A DNA stretch of 64,000 nt from Nitrospira sp. GTDB lineage: Bacteria > Nitrospirota > Nitrospiria > Nitrospirales > Nitrospiraceae. A program made the translations under genes and the position numbers. The notes under the pieces are model-generated. The model was not told the DNA's origin. It did no database searches and saw only the letters and a program-made list of their open reading frames with translations. The DNA is taken from NCBI GenBank assembly GCA_024998645.1, contig JACOEJ010000001.1:1-64000 (forward strand), written 5' to 3'. Shown here in pieces: positions 48,851 to 58,548 of this stretch; positions within the stretch are counted from its first letter, which is position 1; the number at the start of each line of letters is the position of its first letter.

Positions 48851-51800
48851 CAAGACTCTTCCCTTCCCCCGCCTTCACCTCTTCCATCGCCAGCAGAATT
48901 CGACCCGGCTCCGGAGCGTCCTGCTCCAGGCGGCGGCCGTTGAGCGCCAGCACTTTGCGGCCGATGCGGGGGAACGTCTTCGCCACGATAAAATCCTGAA
49001 ACGAGGTACGCTTGGGCAGAATCTCCTCCAGCATTGAGCGCAATTCGGGAATGTTCCAGGCCCCGTCGCAGAGGTGGTAGAGCAGCTGTTGCTCGACCTC
49101 GCGCGGCGTGACCTGAAAGATCCGGTAAAAGGACTGGTTCACCGAGACCACGCGAAGTTGATCGTCCAGCACCAGCAGCGGTTCTCGCACCGTCTCTACG
49201 ATACTGGCAGCCACGCCGCGCACCGCTTCGATCGCCCGCTCCGCCTCCTTCACCTTGGTAATGTCCAGAAACGTCAGCACAAGCCCATCGATGATATTCT
49301 TAGCAGTTCGATACGGCAGGATCCGCATGAGGAACCAGCTACCGTCGGCGGCCTGGACTTCCCGCTCCTTGCTGACCAGCGTCTGCAACACGTCCTGCGC
49401 ATCCTCCAACAGCCGGTCATAGGCCAGCTTCGAGACGATGTCCGAGAGCGGGCGGCCGACATCGATGGCGATCAGGTTGCTCACACGCTTCGCCTCCGCG
49501 GTGAACCGCTTGATGTGCAGATCGTTGTCCAGGAAAATGGTGGCCACCTCGGTGCTGTTCAAGAGATTCTGCAAGTCGTCGTTCGCGTCCGCCAGCGCAT
49601 CGAGCTTGCCTTGCAGTTCGGAGTTGACGGTCACCAACTCCTCGTTCAGGGATTGCAGTTCCTCCTTCGCCGTCTCCATCTCCTCGTTCGTGCTTTGCAG
49701 TTCTTCATTGGTGGATTGGAGTTCCTCGTTGGTGGACTTCAACTCCTCATTGGAGGTTTGCAGTTCCTCGATCGTCCGCTGCAGCCGCTGCTTGGTGAAC
49801 TCCAGTTCCCGCTTGAGCCCGGTCTCCCCGGGCTTCGACAAGACCGCCGCTCGCGCCTGTCGCCCCTTTCGTACGGGGGTCTTGTCCACACGCTCGGTTT
49901 CAAACGTCACCAGGAACAACCCCCGGAGGGACTCCGGTTCGGCAATCTTCCTGACCGTCAGAGTGACCAGAATGAACTCGCCGTTGGCCTTCACCCGCAC
50001 ACCACGGCGCACGACTTCATCCTGCTTGCCATGCGCCTGATGGAGCGCAGTCGCCAGATCGTGATCCAATCCCTCCCGTGCCATCTCGACCAAGTGGTGC
50101 GTGGGTTGACCGGGAGCCGGTTGGAGATAGGCCCCGGTGTGCCCGTGGATGTAGACGACCTCGCCCCGCTCGTTGACGACAACGGCCGCCGGCGCGAAAC
50201 GCGCGACCAACAGGTGCTGGACCAGATCGGGAATCGAGGCAGGTCGCGTCGTGCCGGACTGCGCCTCGAAGTCCGCGCGGGCCTCGGCGATCTCTTTCAT
50301 CAATCCACCGGGAAACCGTTCCAGCCGGGGGAACGCGCCGGGCTCCTCGGACCGCCTGAACAGTTTCCATTTCCGATCGATCACGCTATAGAGCCGCTCA
50401 AATCCGCCGATCGTTTCGGAAGAACCGAGAAACAGAATGCCGTTCGGTTTCAACGCGTAGTGGAACAGCGGCAGCATTTTCTGTTGTGCCTCGGCATCCA
50501 GATAGATCAGGAGATTGCGACAGGACAACAGGTCCAGTTTCGTAAACGGCGCATCGGTCAGAATGTTATGCGTCGCAAATACCACCAGGTCCCGAATCTC
50601 CTTCTTGACCCGGTAACTACTGTCTTCCCGCGCAAAGAATCGCTGGAGCCGCTCCGGAGCAATATCTCCGGCGATGCCGATCGGATAGAGGCCGGCGCGG
50701 GCCGTTTCTATGGCCCGGCTGTCCAGATCCGACGCAAAGATCTGCACACCGAGACGAAGCTTTCGCTCGGTGAGGTATTCACGGATGAGCATGGCCAGGG
50801 AATAGGCTTCCTCTCCCGTGGAACAACCGGCCACCCACACACGCAACGTCGCGCCTTCGGGCTTGCCCTCCACGAGCTCGGGTAACACTTTCTGGGCAAG
50901 GACTTCGAAGGCTTGCGGGTCGCGAAAGAAGCTGGTGACCCCGATGAGCAACTCCTGAAACAGCGCATCGAGTTCGTGCGGATTCGCCAGCACAAACCGG
51001 AGATACTGCTTCAGGTTGCCGATCTGATGCACGTTCATCCGGCGTTCGATGCGCCGCTGAATCGTGTTGGCTTTATAGAGCGCAAAATCGTTTCCGGTCC
51101 GATCGCGCAACAGGATGAAGATCTTCTGGAGCGTCTGAGCCGCATCATGTTCAGGCAGCGGCAGGCCCGGCTTCGTCAGGCTGCGGGCATAGGCCAGCAG
51201 CGGCACCGACATCTGGCCCGCCGGCCGAACGACATCCACGACGCCGGCGGCAATGGCGCTGCGCGGCATGCCCTGATATTTGGCGGCCTGCGGATCCTGG
51301 GCCATCGTCATGCCGGACTCGGCTTTGATCGCGCGCAACCCCAGGGTCCCGTCAGTGCCGGTCCCTGAGAGAATGATCCCGACAGCACCTTGCTTTCGAT
51401 CTTCTGCCAGTGAGCGAAAGAAGTAATCGATCGGCAGCGGCACTCGCTCCTGCGAGACAGGCTCCATGAGATGCAACCTGCTATGCAGAGTCGCCAGATT
51501 GGCTCCGCCCGGCGCCAGGTAGACCCTGTTGGGCTCCACCTCCATCCCGTCTGAAACCTCAACCACCGGCATCGCGGTGCATTTGCTGAGCAGACCGGGC
51601 AGGAGACTGACATGGCCCGCATGCTGATGCGACACCACCACGAAGGCCATCCCGCTGCTAGGCGGCATGTGCTGGAAAAACTCTTCCATGGCTTCCAACC
51701 CGCCGGCAGAGGCGCCGATCCCGACGATGAGAAAACCGGACGATTCCGGCGGCAGACCGGCCACTGAAGCAGGTTGTACGGAAGGGAGGGAGGAGGCACC

Positions 51801-51881
51801 GCGTTTCTTCTTGGTGGCTTTGGGCCTGGCGCCTACGGTGGCAGGGGTCGCTTTACTCGCCTTTTTTCGTACCTTGGCCAC
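48843..51881 (-). CDS. CheB-CheR-PAS fusion chemotaxis-type protein
   Basis: VGIGASAGGLEAMEEFF, GTGTDGTLGLRAIKAESGMTMAQDP, CheR RVWVAGCSTGEEAYSLAMLI, coiled ELQSTNEELQSTNEE; probable GTG start at 51881. Confidence 0.95.
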   Translation of the reverse strand: MAKVRKKASKATPATVGARPKATKKKRGASSLPSVQPASVAGLPPESSGFLIVGIGASAGGLEAMEEFFQHMPPSSGMAFVVVSHQHAGHVSLLPGLLSKCTAMPVVEVSDGMEVEPNRVYLAPGGANLATLHSRLHLMEPVSQERVPLPIDYFFRSLAEDRKQGAVGIILSGTGTDGTLGLRAIKAESGMTMAQDPQAAKYQGMPRSAIAAGVVDVVRPAGQMSVPLLAYARSLTKPGLPLPEHDAAQTLQKIFILLRDRTGNDFALYKANTIQRRIERRMNVHQIGNLKQYLRFVLANPHELDALFQELLIGVTSFFRDPQAFEVLAQKVLPELVEGKPEGATLRVWVAGCSTGEEAYSLAMLIREYLTERKLRLGVQIFASDLDSRAIETARAGLYPIGIAGDIAPERLQRFFAREDSSYRVKKEIRDLVVFATHNILTDAPFTKLDLLSCRNLLIYLDAEAQQKMLPLFHYALKPNGILFLGSSETIGGFERLYSVIDRKWKLFRRSEEPGAFPRLERFPGGLMKEIAEARADFEAQSGTTRPASIPDLVQHLLVARFAPAAVVVNERGEVVYIHGHTGAYLQPAPGQPTHHLVEMAREGLDHDLATALHQAHGKQDEVVRRGVRVKANGEFILVTLTVRKIAEPESLRGLFLVTFETERVDKTPVRKGRQARAAVLSKPGETGLKRELEFTKQRLQRTIEELQTSNEELKSTNEELQSTNEELQSTNEEMETAKEELQSLNEELVTVNSELQGKLDALADANDDLQNLLNSTEVATIFLDNDLHIKRFTAEAKRVSNLIAIDVGRPLSDIVSKLAYDRLLEDAQDVLQTLVSKEREVQAADGSWFLMRILPYRTAKNIIDGLVLTFLDITKVKEAERAIEAVRGVAASIVETVREPLLVLDDQLRVVSVNQSFYRIFQVTPREVEQQLLYHLCDGAWNIPELRSMLEEILPKRTSFQDFIVAKTFPRIGRKVLALNGRRLEQDAPEPGRILLAMEEVKAGEGKSLDG

Positions 51882-52119
51882 AGAATCTTCTCCCGGAAGC
51901 GGACGGAGAACCCGGCATCCCGCACACGTGTCGAGGAAAAGCCAATACAGAAGCCGGAGTTTAGGCTCTTTCCCCGTTTCCAGCAAGCGAGACAACCACG
52001 ACCAGACCGGCGCTGGTAAGGTCTCCAACCAGAACCAGGGTTTCTCCGAGTGTGCCCGGGGTGGCGCCTGTCGTACAAAGTCAGCGGAAGACACTCAGTC
52101 GTATTGCGCGGGAGATCTT

Positions 52120-52371
52120 ATGCTTCGGACAGACTCGCTTGAGTCGGCCATCTGCCGGGAACTTGGAAGGATCGGCCCTTGTTCGCTGGAGGAACTCAAC
52201 GAGCGTTTACCCTACTATTCTTGGAACCAGGTATTTGCCGCCGTCGATCGGCTCACCCGTGAAGGCATCGTGACCCTCCAGCGACCGGACTCGTTAGACT
52301 ACATCCTCTCGCTCGCTCGCCCCCGCTCTCCCTTTTCACCCATCAAAACACCCCACAAAATCCCGGCCTGA
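52120..52371 (+). CDS. Small winged-helix-like protein
   Basis: ICRELGRIGPCSLEELNERLPYYSWNQVFAAVDRLTREGIVTLQRPDSLDY. Confidence 0.7.
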   Translation: MLRTDSLESAICRELGRIGPCSLEELNERLPYYSWNQVFAAVDRLTREGIVTLQRPDSLDYILSLARPRSPFSPIKTPHKIPA

Positions 52372-52701
52372 ATGCAGGCCGCACACATCTGGGCGCGGCA
52401 TGACCTCCGGGCTATTTTCCCTCCGATGCGCTCACCTCATTCAACGTATTCCCATCGCGCCAGGAATCAACCCTCACGCATGTCCGGCTCTCCGGTAAAC
52501 GCCCCGTATCCTCCCTCACTCTCTCTCCAGCGATTGTTTGGCACTAGTACATTGCGCTGGCGTAACTGGTGAGTTCCCCAGTTTCACAAACGGCTACGAA
52601 TCGCCATGATTGCCCCGTCACATCCACTATCAGTGTCGCCATAAGACGATGTTTCCGTGCCCTGTTCGCCGGGTGACTGAAGCGAATGAAGGAGGTGCTG
52701 C

Positions 52702-52983
52702 ATGTCTCGCGAAGAACTATCCATGCAGAAGGCTCCTCACCCACCTTCCGCTTCGATGAGCAATCGATACATCACACAGCAACTGCTCCCTGTCTGTTGT
52801 ATCTGCGGATTCGTTGGAGAAGAAGCGGGATGTCCCCCTCAGCGCGGGCGGTAGGTCGCGCCGCGGACCTATCAAAAGCTACATGGGGAGAATCTGGCGA
52901 ATTCCTCTTTGACACATACCTACTGTCCGAAATGTCTGGTGAAAGTCCGGAAGACCGTTCGGCAGCCAGGAGGGGAGATTTGA
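52702..52983 (+). pseudogene. Zinc-ribbon small protein interrupted by one in-frame TAG
   Basis: SD ggaggtgctgcATG; CCICGFVGEEAGCPPQRGR*VAPRTYQKLHGENLANSSLTHTYCPKCLVKVRKT; TAG at 52852-52854, same frame open on both sides. Confidence 0.7.
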
Positions 52984-53163
52984 ACAACCCAATGACTCCT
53001 TCTCTCCGACCTTCTGGATACCATCCCTTCCCGTCAGGGGGCAGATTCGGGCCGGCGCGCAGGACCGCCGGGAGGGCCTCAGAGCCCAGGTCTGGCGGGC
53101 GGAGCGGCAACAGGCATTACCCGGCAACACGTGCGTGAACGTAACGATCAGGAGGGCGACGCC

Positions 53164-54168
53164 GTGACTGCACCCAACACATCGGATCAGCTCTGGTCGA
53201 TTATCCTGGCAGGAGGGGAAGGGTCGCGGATGAGCGCCTTCGTGCATCGGTGGCTGGGCCGGCCCAGACCGAAACAGTATTGCGCCTTCGTCGGCACACG
53301 CTCCATGTTTCAGCACACGCTGGACCGGGCGAGCCGGCTGACGCCGCCGGACCGCATGGTTACCGTTGTCGCGCACAGCCATCGCCATGATGCGCTCGCC
53401 CAATGGGGAGACCGGCGGGGCGGCACCATCCTCTTCCAACCCGCCAATCGCGACACGGCGGCCGGCCTGTTCCTGCCGCTGACCTATATCCGCGCCAGGG
53501 CCCCGGAGGCCACCGTCGTGCTCTACCCGTCGGATCATTTCGTCTATCCCGAAGACCGGTTCCTCGAAGCGGTCCGGCGCGCGGTCCGGGTCGCCGAGTC
53601 GCGCACTGATCGGGTGGTGATGCTCGGCGTCGCCCCTGATCGCCTGGAACTGGACTACGGATGGATCCAGCCCGGCTGCCCCCTCGATAGCCGGGACGGC
53701 GAACCGGTGCAGACCGTTCGCTCGTTTCTTGAAAAGCCCAACGCCGCCCAAGCCGACGCCGCGTTGCGGGCCGGCGCTCTCTGGAACACGCTGGTATTGA
53801 CCGCAAAAGTTGATGTGCTGTGGAAGCTCGGCTGGCAATGCCTGCCGGACATGATGCGGCGCTTTGAGCAATTGGGACAGGCCATCGGAGGGCCGGAAGA
53901 AACGCGGCTTCTGAACGCCATGTATCACGATCTGCCGATGCACAATCTCTCGTCCGACCTGCTGCAACTAGTCCCGGATCAACTTGCGGTGATCGAACTC
54001 ACCGGCGTCCTCTGGAGCGACTGGGGCAAGCCCGAACGGATTGCCGAGACGCTGCGGCGGATCAACCGGCGACCGGCGTTCCCCTTGACCTGCCTCGAGC
54101 ATCCATTCGTCCCGCTCCCGATGACCGCCCCGGAGGTAGGGCTGTCTCTGGGTGTGTCATTCCAATAA
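53164..54168 (+). CDS. Mannose-1-phosphate guanylyltransferase-like sugar nucleotidyltransferase
   Basis: WSIILAGGEGSRMSAFVHRWLGRPRPKQYCAFVGTRSMFQHTLDRA; likely GTG start. Confidence 0.85.
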   Translation: MTAPNTSDQLWSIILAGGEGSRMSAFVHRWLGRPRPKQYCAFVGTRSMFQHTLDRASRLTPPDRMVTVVAHSHRHDALAQWGDRRGGTILFQPANRDTAAGLFLPLTYIRARAPEATVVLYPSDHFVYPEDRFLEAVRRAVRVAESRTDRVVMLGVAPDRLELDYGWIQPGCPLDSRDGEPVQTVRSFLEKPNAAQADAALRAGALWNTLVLTAKVDVLWKLGWQCLPDMMRRFEQLGQAIGGPEETRLLNAMYHDLPMHNLSSDLLQLVPDQLAVIELTGVLWSDWGKPERIAETLRRINRRPAFPLTCLEHPFVPLPMTAPEVGLSLGVSFQ

Positions 54169-54186
54169 TCCAAGGAGGAAACAGCC

Positions 54187-54438
54187 ATGAAGTCAGTCAC
54201 CATCAGCACGACAAAGCAGGAGCGCAAAGCACCGGTTGCCCAGCAACAACAACTGCCGAAAAAGACGGCGACGCAGAAGTTTCACGTGCTACCGCTGTCG
54301 CCCTGCCAGGACCCGCATGCCTTGATCACCAAGCGGGCCTATGAGCTCCATTGCGAGCGGGGTTATCGGCATGGCAATGCCCTGGAGGACTGGCTCGACG
54401 CAGAGCGGGAGATTCTGAGCCAGTACAATGGGCAATAA
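54187..54438 (+). CDS. DUF2934 protein
   Basis: ALITKRAYELHCERGYRHGNALEDWLDAEREIL. Confidence 0.88.
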   Translation: MKSVTISTTKQERKAPVAQQQQLPKKTATQKFHVLPLSPCQDPHALITKRAYELHCERGYRHGNALEDWLDAEREILSQYNGQ

Positions 54439-55190
54439 TTATGAAACTGCTTGACCAGACCAATGGGGCAGTTGAAGGGATCATCCTCCTACCCCCATCC
54501 TGTGATGTACTGTATATGAGTCCGAGGGCGACACAGCAGATCACACAGCTCACGATCAGCCCGACGGGAGATCCGCCATCAGATGCAGGCCTCTCTGAAG
54601 CATGGCAACGGACTCACATGCAATGTAACGCATACGATTTCCTCAGCGGGAAGGACATTGTTCGTGCAGGGCCTGGGAGCGCCGAATCAGTATGAGGGAG
54701 GATTTATTACGACTTTAGTTGTCTCCGAATCGCCGATACAGATCACTTTGCCGCGCAGGAGGTCTATGACGAGCCCTGTCCTGCCACGCATGGATCATTG
54801 AATAGCATAGGGCCGGCTCTCAGTCCCGATACGATCACCCATTGAACGACTGTCGCCATTTGCGCCAGGAGCTTTCTCTGAATTGGAGCGCTTTGCGGCA
54901 GGAGACGGAATGCAACTCGGCTTCTCCTGCGTCTCCAGGGCCCAAAACCCTAACCCTATCAATATTCTCTCCCTGCAACCAGACCTGCAATCATCGGCAT
55001 GTCGCTTGCTCCTTAATGTCTGACATCGATAAAGTCACTGGTACCTTGCGATGTCCTGAAGTATCGATCATGTTGCCTGTGCGCGATGCAGTCACGGCTC
55101 AATCCAGGGGCATATTCTCTTACCCTGTAACCGTGTGGGGCAAATAACCGATCATCACCCGCGCGCAAGCGCGTCACAAAGGAGGGGTCC

Positions 55191-55391
55191 ATGTCCGTCG
55201 CCAAGATCATCGAGATCAGTTCCGAATCGCCGAAGAGTTTTGAGGATGCCATTCAGAACGGGATCGCCCGGGCATCCAAGACCGTGCATAACATCAAATC
55301 GGCCTGGGTGAAGGAGCAGCATGTCGTAGTCGACAACGGGAAAGTTTCTCTCTATCGCGTGGACCTGAAAGTCACCTTTGTGCTGGACTAA
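55191..55391 (+). CDS. Dodecin family protein
   Basis: VAKIIEISSESPKSFEDAIQNGIARASKTVHNIKSAWVKEQHVVVDNGKVSLYRVDLKVTFVLD. Confidence 0.96.
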   Translation: MSVAKIIEISSESPKSFEDAIQNGIARASKTVHNIKSAWVKEQHVVVDNGKVSLYRVDLKVTFVLD

Positions 55392-55469
55392 CAAGCATCT
55401 CCGATCGCTCAGCATGGCCGTTCGGTCGCGGCGTCGTACCGCGGCCGTACCACAGTGAGGATCCATCAC

Positions 55470-56126
55470 ATGACTCCCACCCGCCTCCGCCGCTGGAATC
55501 TCCGGGCTGCAGCCTGCTCTCTGCTTCTACTTCTTATTCTCGCGGCAATTCCACATGCATCTTGGGCATCAAGCCAGCCCGCCGAATCGCCCACTGCGGT
55601 CGTGCGGGCGACGCTCACAGAAGTGTTCCGCATTCTGGATGATCCCAAGCTGAAGGATCCGGACAAGCTCATGCCGCGCCGGCGCATGCTGGAACAGGTC
55701 ATCGGCGAGCGCTTCGACTATGCGGAAATGTCCAAGCGCGCCCTGGCCGCCAACTGGACTCCTTTGACCAACGACCAACGAGCCGAATTCGTCGAGTTAT
55801 TCAAAGCCTTCCTGTCTGACCGGTATGCGGGAAAAATCGAAGGTTATTCCGGCGAGCGGACCGAGTATTTGAGCGAGCGGCTGGAAGGGCAATATGCGGA
55901 AGTCCGCACCAGGCTGATCTCCAGCAAGACCGAAATCCCGATGGATTACCGAATGATCAATAAAGCGGGCCGCTGGTATGCCTACGATATCATCGCGGAT
56001 GGCGTCAGCCTGGTGAAAAATTACCGCAGCCAGTTCGACAAGATCATCCACTCCGACTCCTATGATGAACTGGTCAAACGACTGCGCGACCGCACCGTCG
56101 GCGAAGAGAAGAAGGAAACACGGTAG
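55470..56126 (+). CDS. MlaC/Ttg2D-family periplasmic lipid-transport protein
   Basis: FDYAEMSKRALAANWTPLTNDQRAEFVELFKAFLSDRYAGKIEGYSGE...YDIIADGVSLVKNYRSQFDKII. Confidence 0.93.
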   Translation: MTPTRLRRWNLRAAACSLLLLLILAAIPHASWASSQPAESPTAVVRATLTEVFRILDDPKLKDPDKLMPRRRMLEQVIGERFDYAEMSKRALAANWTPLTNDQRAEFVELFKAFLSDRYAGKIEGYSGERTEYLSERLEGQYAEVRTRLISSKTEIPMDYRMINKAGRWYAYDIIADGVSLVKNYRSQFDKIIHSDSYDELVKRLRDRTVGEEKKETR

Positions 56127-56155
56127 CGCGCTGGTCGGATCACCCTTCCCGCCGA

Positions 56156-56395
56156 CTAGCCGCCGGCAGGAAACTTCCGTACACCCGTGCGCCCGGCCAG
56201 CTCATGCAGTTTCTCATGCACCGATTCATTGCAATAGGTCTGCACTTCGGAGAGGGCCACACAGTAATCAGTCAGCGCCTCCAACCATGCCTTCTGGTTC
56301 TCACAGGTCAGGGGGCCTTGCCGGGCCGCCTCGATCCTGAACGAGGCTTCCTTCATCCTGGCCGCGGCGTTGTCCAGATGCTGAGGTACTGTCAT
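56156..56395 (-). CDS. Hypothetical helical protein
   Basis: MTVPQHLDNAAARMKEASFRIEAARQGPLTCENQKAWLEALTDYCVALSEVQTYCNESVHEKLHELA. Confidence 0.7.
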   Translation of the reverse strand: MTVPQHLDNAAARMKEASFRIEAARQGPLTCENQKAWLEALTDYCVALSEVQTYCNESVHEKLHELAGRTGVRKFPAGG

Positions 56396-56597
56396 ACGTG
56401 CCTCCCTGTGTGATGGCGGCACCTTCACGAAAGAGGAACGATCCGGCATCGTTCGCGTGATCATCCGATGCCACTGCCGTTCCGCCGGGCGCCGCTGTTC
56501 ATGGTCTCTGGTTGCCAGCCCCACATTCCACCATCGGGAAGACTGAGGTATTTCGTTCGCTGCCATTGATGCCACCGGCCTCTTCACACTATTACCT

Positions 56598-57137
56598 TCA
56601 CCCGCAGCGATACGTCTCCAATGTCCCGGCTTCGACCGCGGTTTCCAGGTCCTTGATGGTTCTCCCGGACAATACCGAGTCGTCATGTTCCTCCACCACC
56701 TCCCGGCCTGGACACGCCTCCGCGTCCCGCTGTTTGATGAGCAGCCACTGCCGGGGCCGGTCTTTCATCCGCACCAGCGTAAAACCGCCACGCAGACATT
56801 GCCCGTGCAAACACACCTCCACTTTGCCTGCATGAACCATCCCGGCCAGGGACTCCATGTCGTGGTTCGCATCAAGCGGCTCGAACCAACCTGTATCCCA
56901 CACCAACACCGGCCCGCTTCCATAATGACCTTCTTCGATGACACCTTCGAAGTTCGCATAGTCGAGATCGTGGTCCTCCACTTTAACGGCCAGCCGCTTG
57001 ACCGAAGGATCCAATGAGGGACCTTTGGGGATTGCCCAGGACTTCAACACCCCGCCGATCTCCAGCCGGAAATCATAATGGACGTGAGAAGCCCGGTGTT
57101 TCTGTACCGTAAAGATCGGCCGCTTGATTCCCGACAT
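56598..57137 (-). CDS. Stand-alone LigD-type 3'-phosphoesterase domain protein
   Basis: FTVQKHRASHVHYDFRLEIGGVLKSWAIPKGPSLDPSVKRLAVKVEDHDLDYANFEGVIEEGHYGSGPVLVWD. Confidence 0.94.
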   Translation of the reverse strand: MSGIKRPIFTVQKHRASHVHYDFRLEIGGVLKSWAIPKGPSLDPSVKRLAVKVEDHDLDYANFEGVIEEGHYGSGPVLVWDTGWFEPLDANHDMESLAGMVHAGKVEVCLHGQCLRGGFTLVRMKDRPRQWLLIKQRDAEACPGREVVEEHDDSVLSGRTIKDLETAVEAGTLETYRCG

Positions 57138-57150
57138 GGGCTCCTGTGCC

Positions 57151-57639
57151 TCAGAGCTTGTAGCCGAATCGGCGTAATAGTGCTTTCCGTTCGGCGATCT
57201 CTGTCTCCCCTTCGATCCCCTTTGGAGGATATCCGTCGATCACGCCGAGAATGCCGCGCCCCTGCTCCGTCTCCGCCACGATCACCTCTACCGGATTGGC
57301 CGTCGCACAAAAGATCTGACACACTTCCGGAACCAGACGGAGAACCGGCAGCACATTGATAGGAAAACAATCCCGCAACAGCACGACGAAACTATGTCCT
57401 GCGCCGATTGCCAGTGCGTTGGTCTGTGCCAACGCCATCAACTCCTGATCCGTCCCGCTCCTTCGCACCAGGCAAGGCTCCGAGGCTTCGCAGAACGCCA
57501 GACCGAATTTGATGCCGGGCACGGCGGTCACGAGCGCCTCGTGCAGATCCTCCACCGTCTTAATAAAGTGGGCCTGGCCGAGCATGACATTGACCGACTC
57601 AGGTTTCTGAACCGGGACCGCATGCAACGTGATCGACAT
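57151..57639 (-). CDS. Adenosine-specific kinase family protein
   Basis: NVMLGQAHFIKTVEDLHEALVTAVPGIKFGLAFCEASEPCLVRRSGTD. Confidence 0.93.
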   Translation of the reverse strand: MSITLHAVPVQKPESVNVMLGQAHFIKTVEDLHEALVTAVPGIKFGLAFCEASEPCLVRRSGTDQELMALAQTNALAIGAGHSFVVLLRDCFPINVLPVLRLVPEVCQIFCATANPVEVIVAETEQGRGILGVIDGYPPKGIEGETEIAERKALLRRFGYKL

Positions 57640-57657
57640 CGACGCCTCTCCGGTCTT

Positions 57658-58548
57658 CTATGGTTTCACGATAAGAACAGGACACGTGGCCAACTGCGCC
57701 ACTGCGCGGGATACGCTTCCAAGCGAAATTGCTTTAACACCCGTGAGACCGCGCGATCCGACGACCAGCAAATCCACCCCCTCGCGTTGCGCCGCCCGGA
57801 CAATCGTTTGGGCCGGATGGCCGGACAACACTCGTGTGCGAAGTGGGGCTTGAATACCTTTCAATGCTTCCATCGCCCCCTCGATGGCCTGATGCGCAAG
57901 CTCCTTTCGATGACGGATGAACTTCGCCTGCATTTTCCGGCTCTCGGCGTCATGAAAACGGTCGAGTACCAGCTTTTCAGCTCCCAGCGGACGTGCCACA
58001 CTGACGACGGCGATCTCGCGCAACTCGGGCAGCGTGGCTAACACACGAGCCGCTCTCTGCGCATCGGCCGAACCATCCGTCGCCAGCATGACCCGCAGCC
58101 CTCCGCCACGCTGAACCCTGCCGGGGACTAAGAGCACCGAGCAGGGAGCATAGGACACCAAGCGATGAGAGACGCTGCCTAATCCAAATCCGGCAGCCTG
58201 GTGGGGCCCGCCCCGTCCGGAGATCACAAGATCCGGCTCACATTCCCGTATTAATCGAAGAAGCTCCTGACCTGGGACTCCTTCCCGCGTGATCACCTCC
58301 ACAGCCGTAAACTTCTCTTTCAGAATCCGTTGCGCCCAGCTGAGAGCCGTATCGATCATCGCTTCCTGTTGCTGCAGGAGAAGCTGTCGACCGGCGGCTC
58401 CGATCGCGTCAGGAATCTCCAGCGGCCCCAGGACATGCACCAGCGTCACAACCGTATTCCCTGGATGCGGGAAGTCCCGCATCCACTGGACGATCTTTTC
58501 TGCCGTACCGGATTCGTCCAGTGCGACCATCCAACGCCTGGCTACCAC
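57658..58548 (-). CDS. Universal stress protein, two UspA domains
   Basis: GVDLLVVGSRGLTGVKAISLGSVSRAVAQLATCPVLIVKP and N-terminal Usp copy. Confidence 0.95.
   Translation of the reverse strand: MVARRWMVALDESGTAEKIVQWMRDFPHPGNTVVTLVHVLGPLEIPDAIGAAGRQLLLQQQEAMIDTALSWAQRILKEKFTAVEVITREGVPGQELLRLIRECEPDLVISGRGGPHQAAGFGLGSVSHRLVSYAPCSVLLVPGRVQRGGGLRVMLATDGSADAQRAARVLATLPELREIAVVSVARPLGAEKLVLDRFHDAESRKMQAKFIRHRKELAHQAIEGAMEALKGIQAPLRTRVLSGHPAQTIVRAAQREGVDLLVVGSRGLTGVKAISLGSVSRAVAQLATCPVLIVKP

Noticed and set aside
49620-49800. Short tandem-repeat-like DNA (ttcctcgttggtggactt...)
   Set aside because: Explained by the coding coiled-coil repeats (ELQSTNEELQSTNEE) typical of CheB-CheR-PAS proteins.
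49074-50885. 603-aa plus-strand ORF
   Set aside because: Antisense shadow of the CheB-CheR-PAS gene; composition (His/Gln/Arg/Leu-rich) typical of spurious high-GC ORFs.
54441-54801. Two overlapping plus-strand ORFs (54351-54695 and 54583-54801) that might be one frameshifted gene
   Set aside because: I cannot identify homology joining the two frames; evidence too weak to call a pseudogene.
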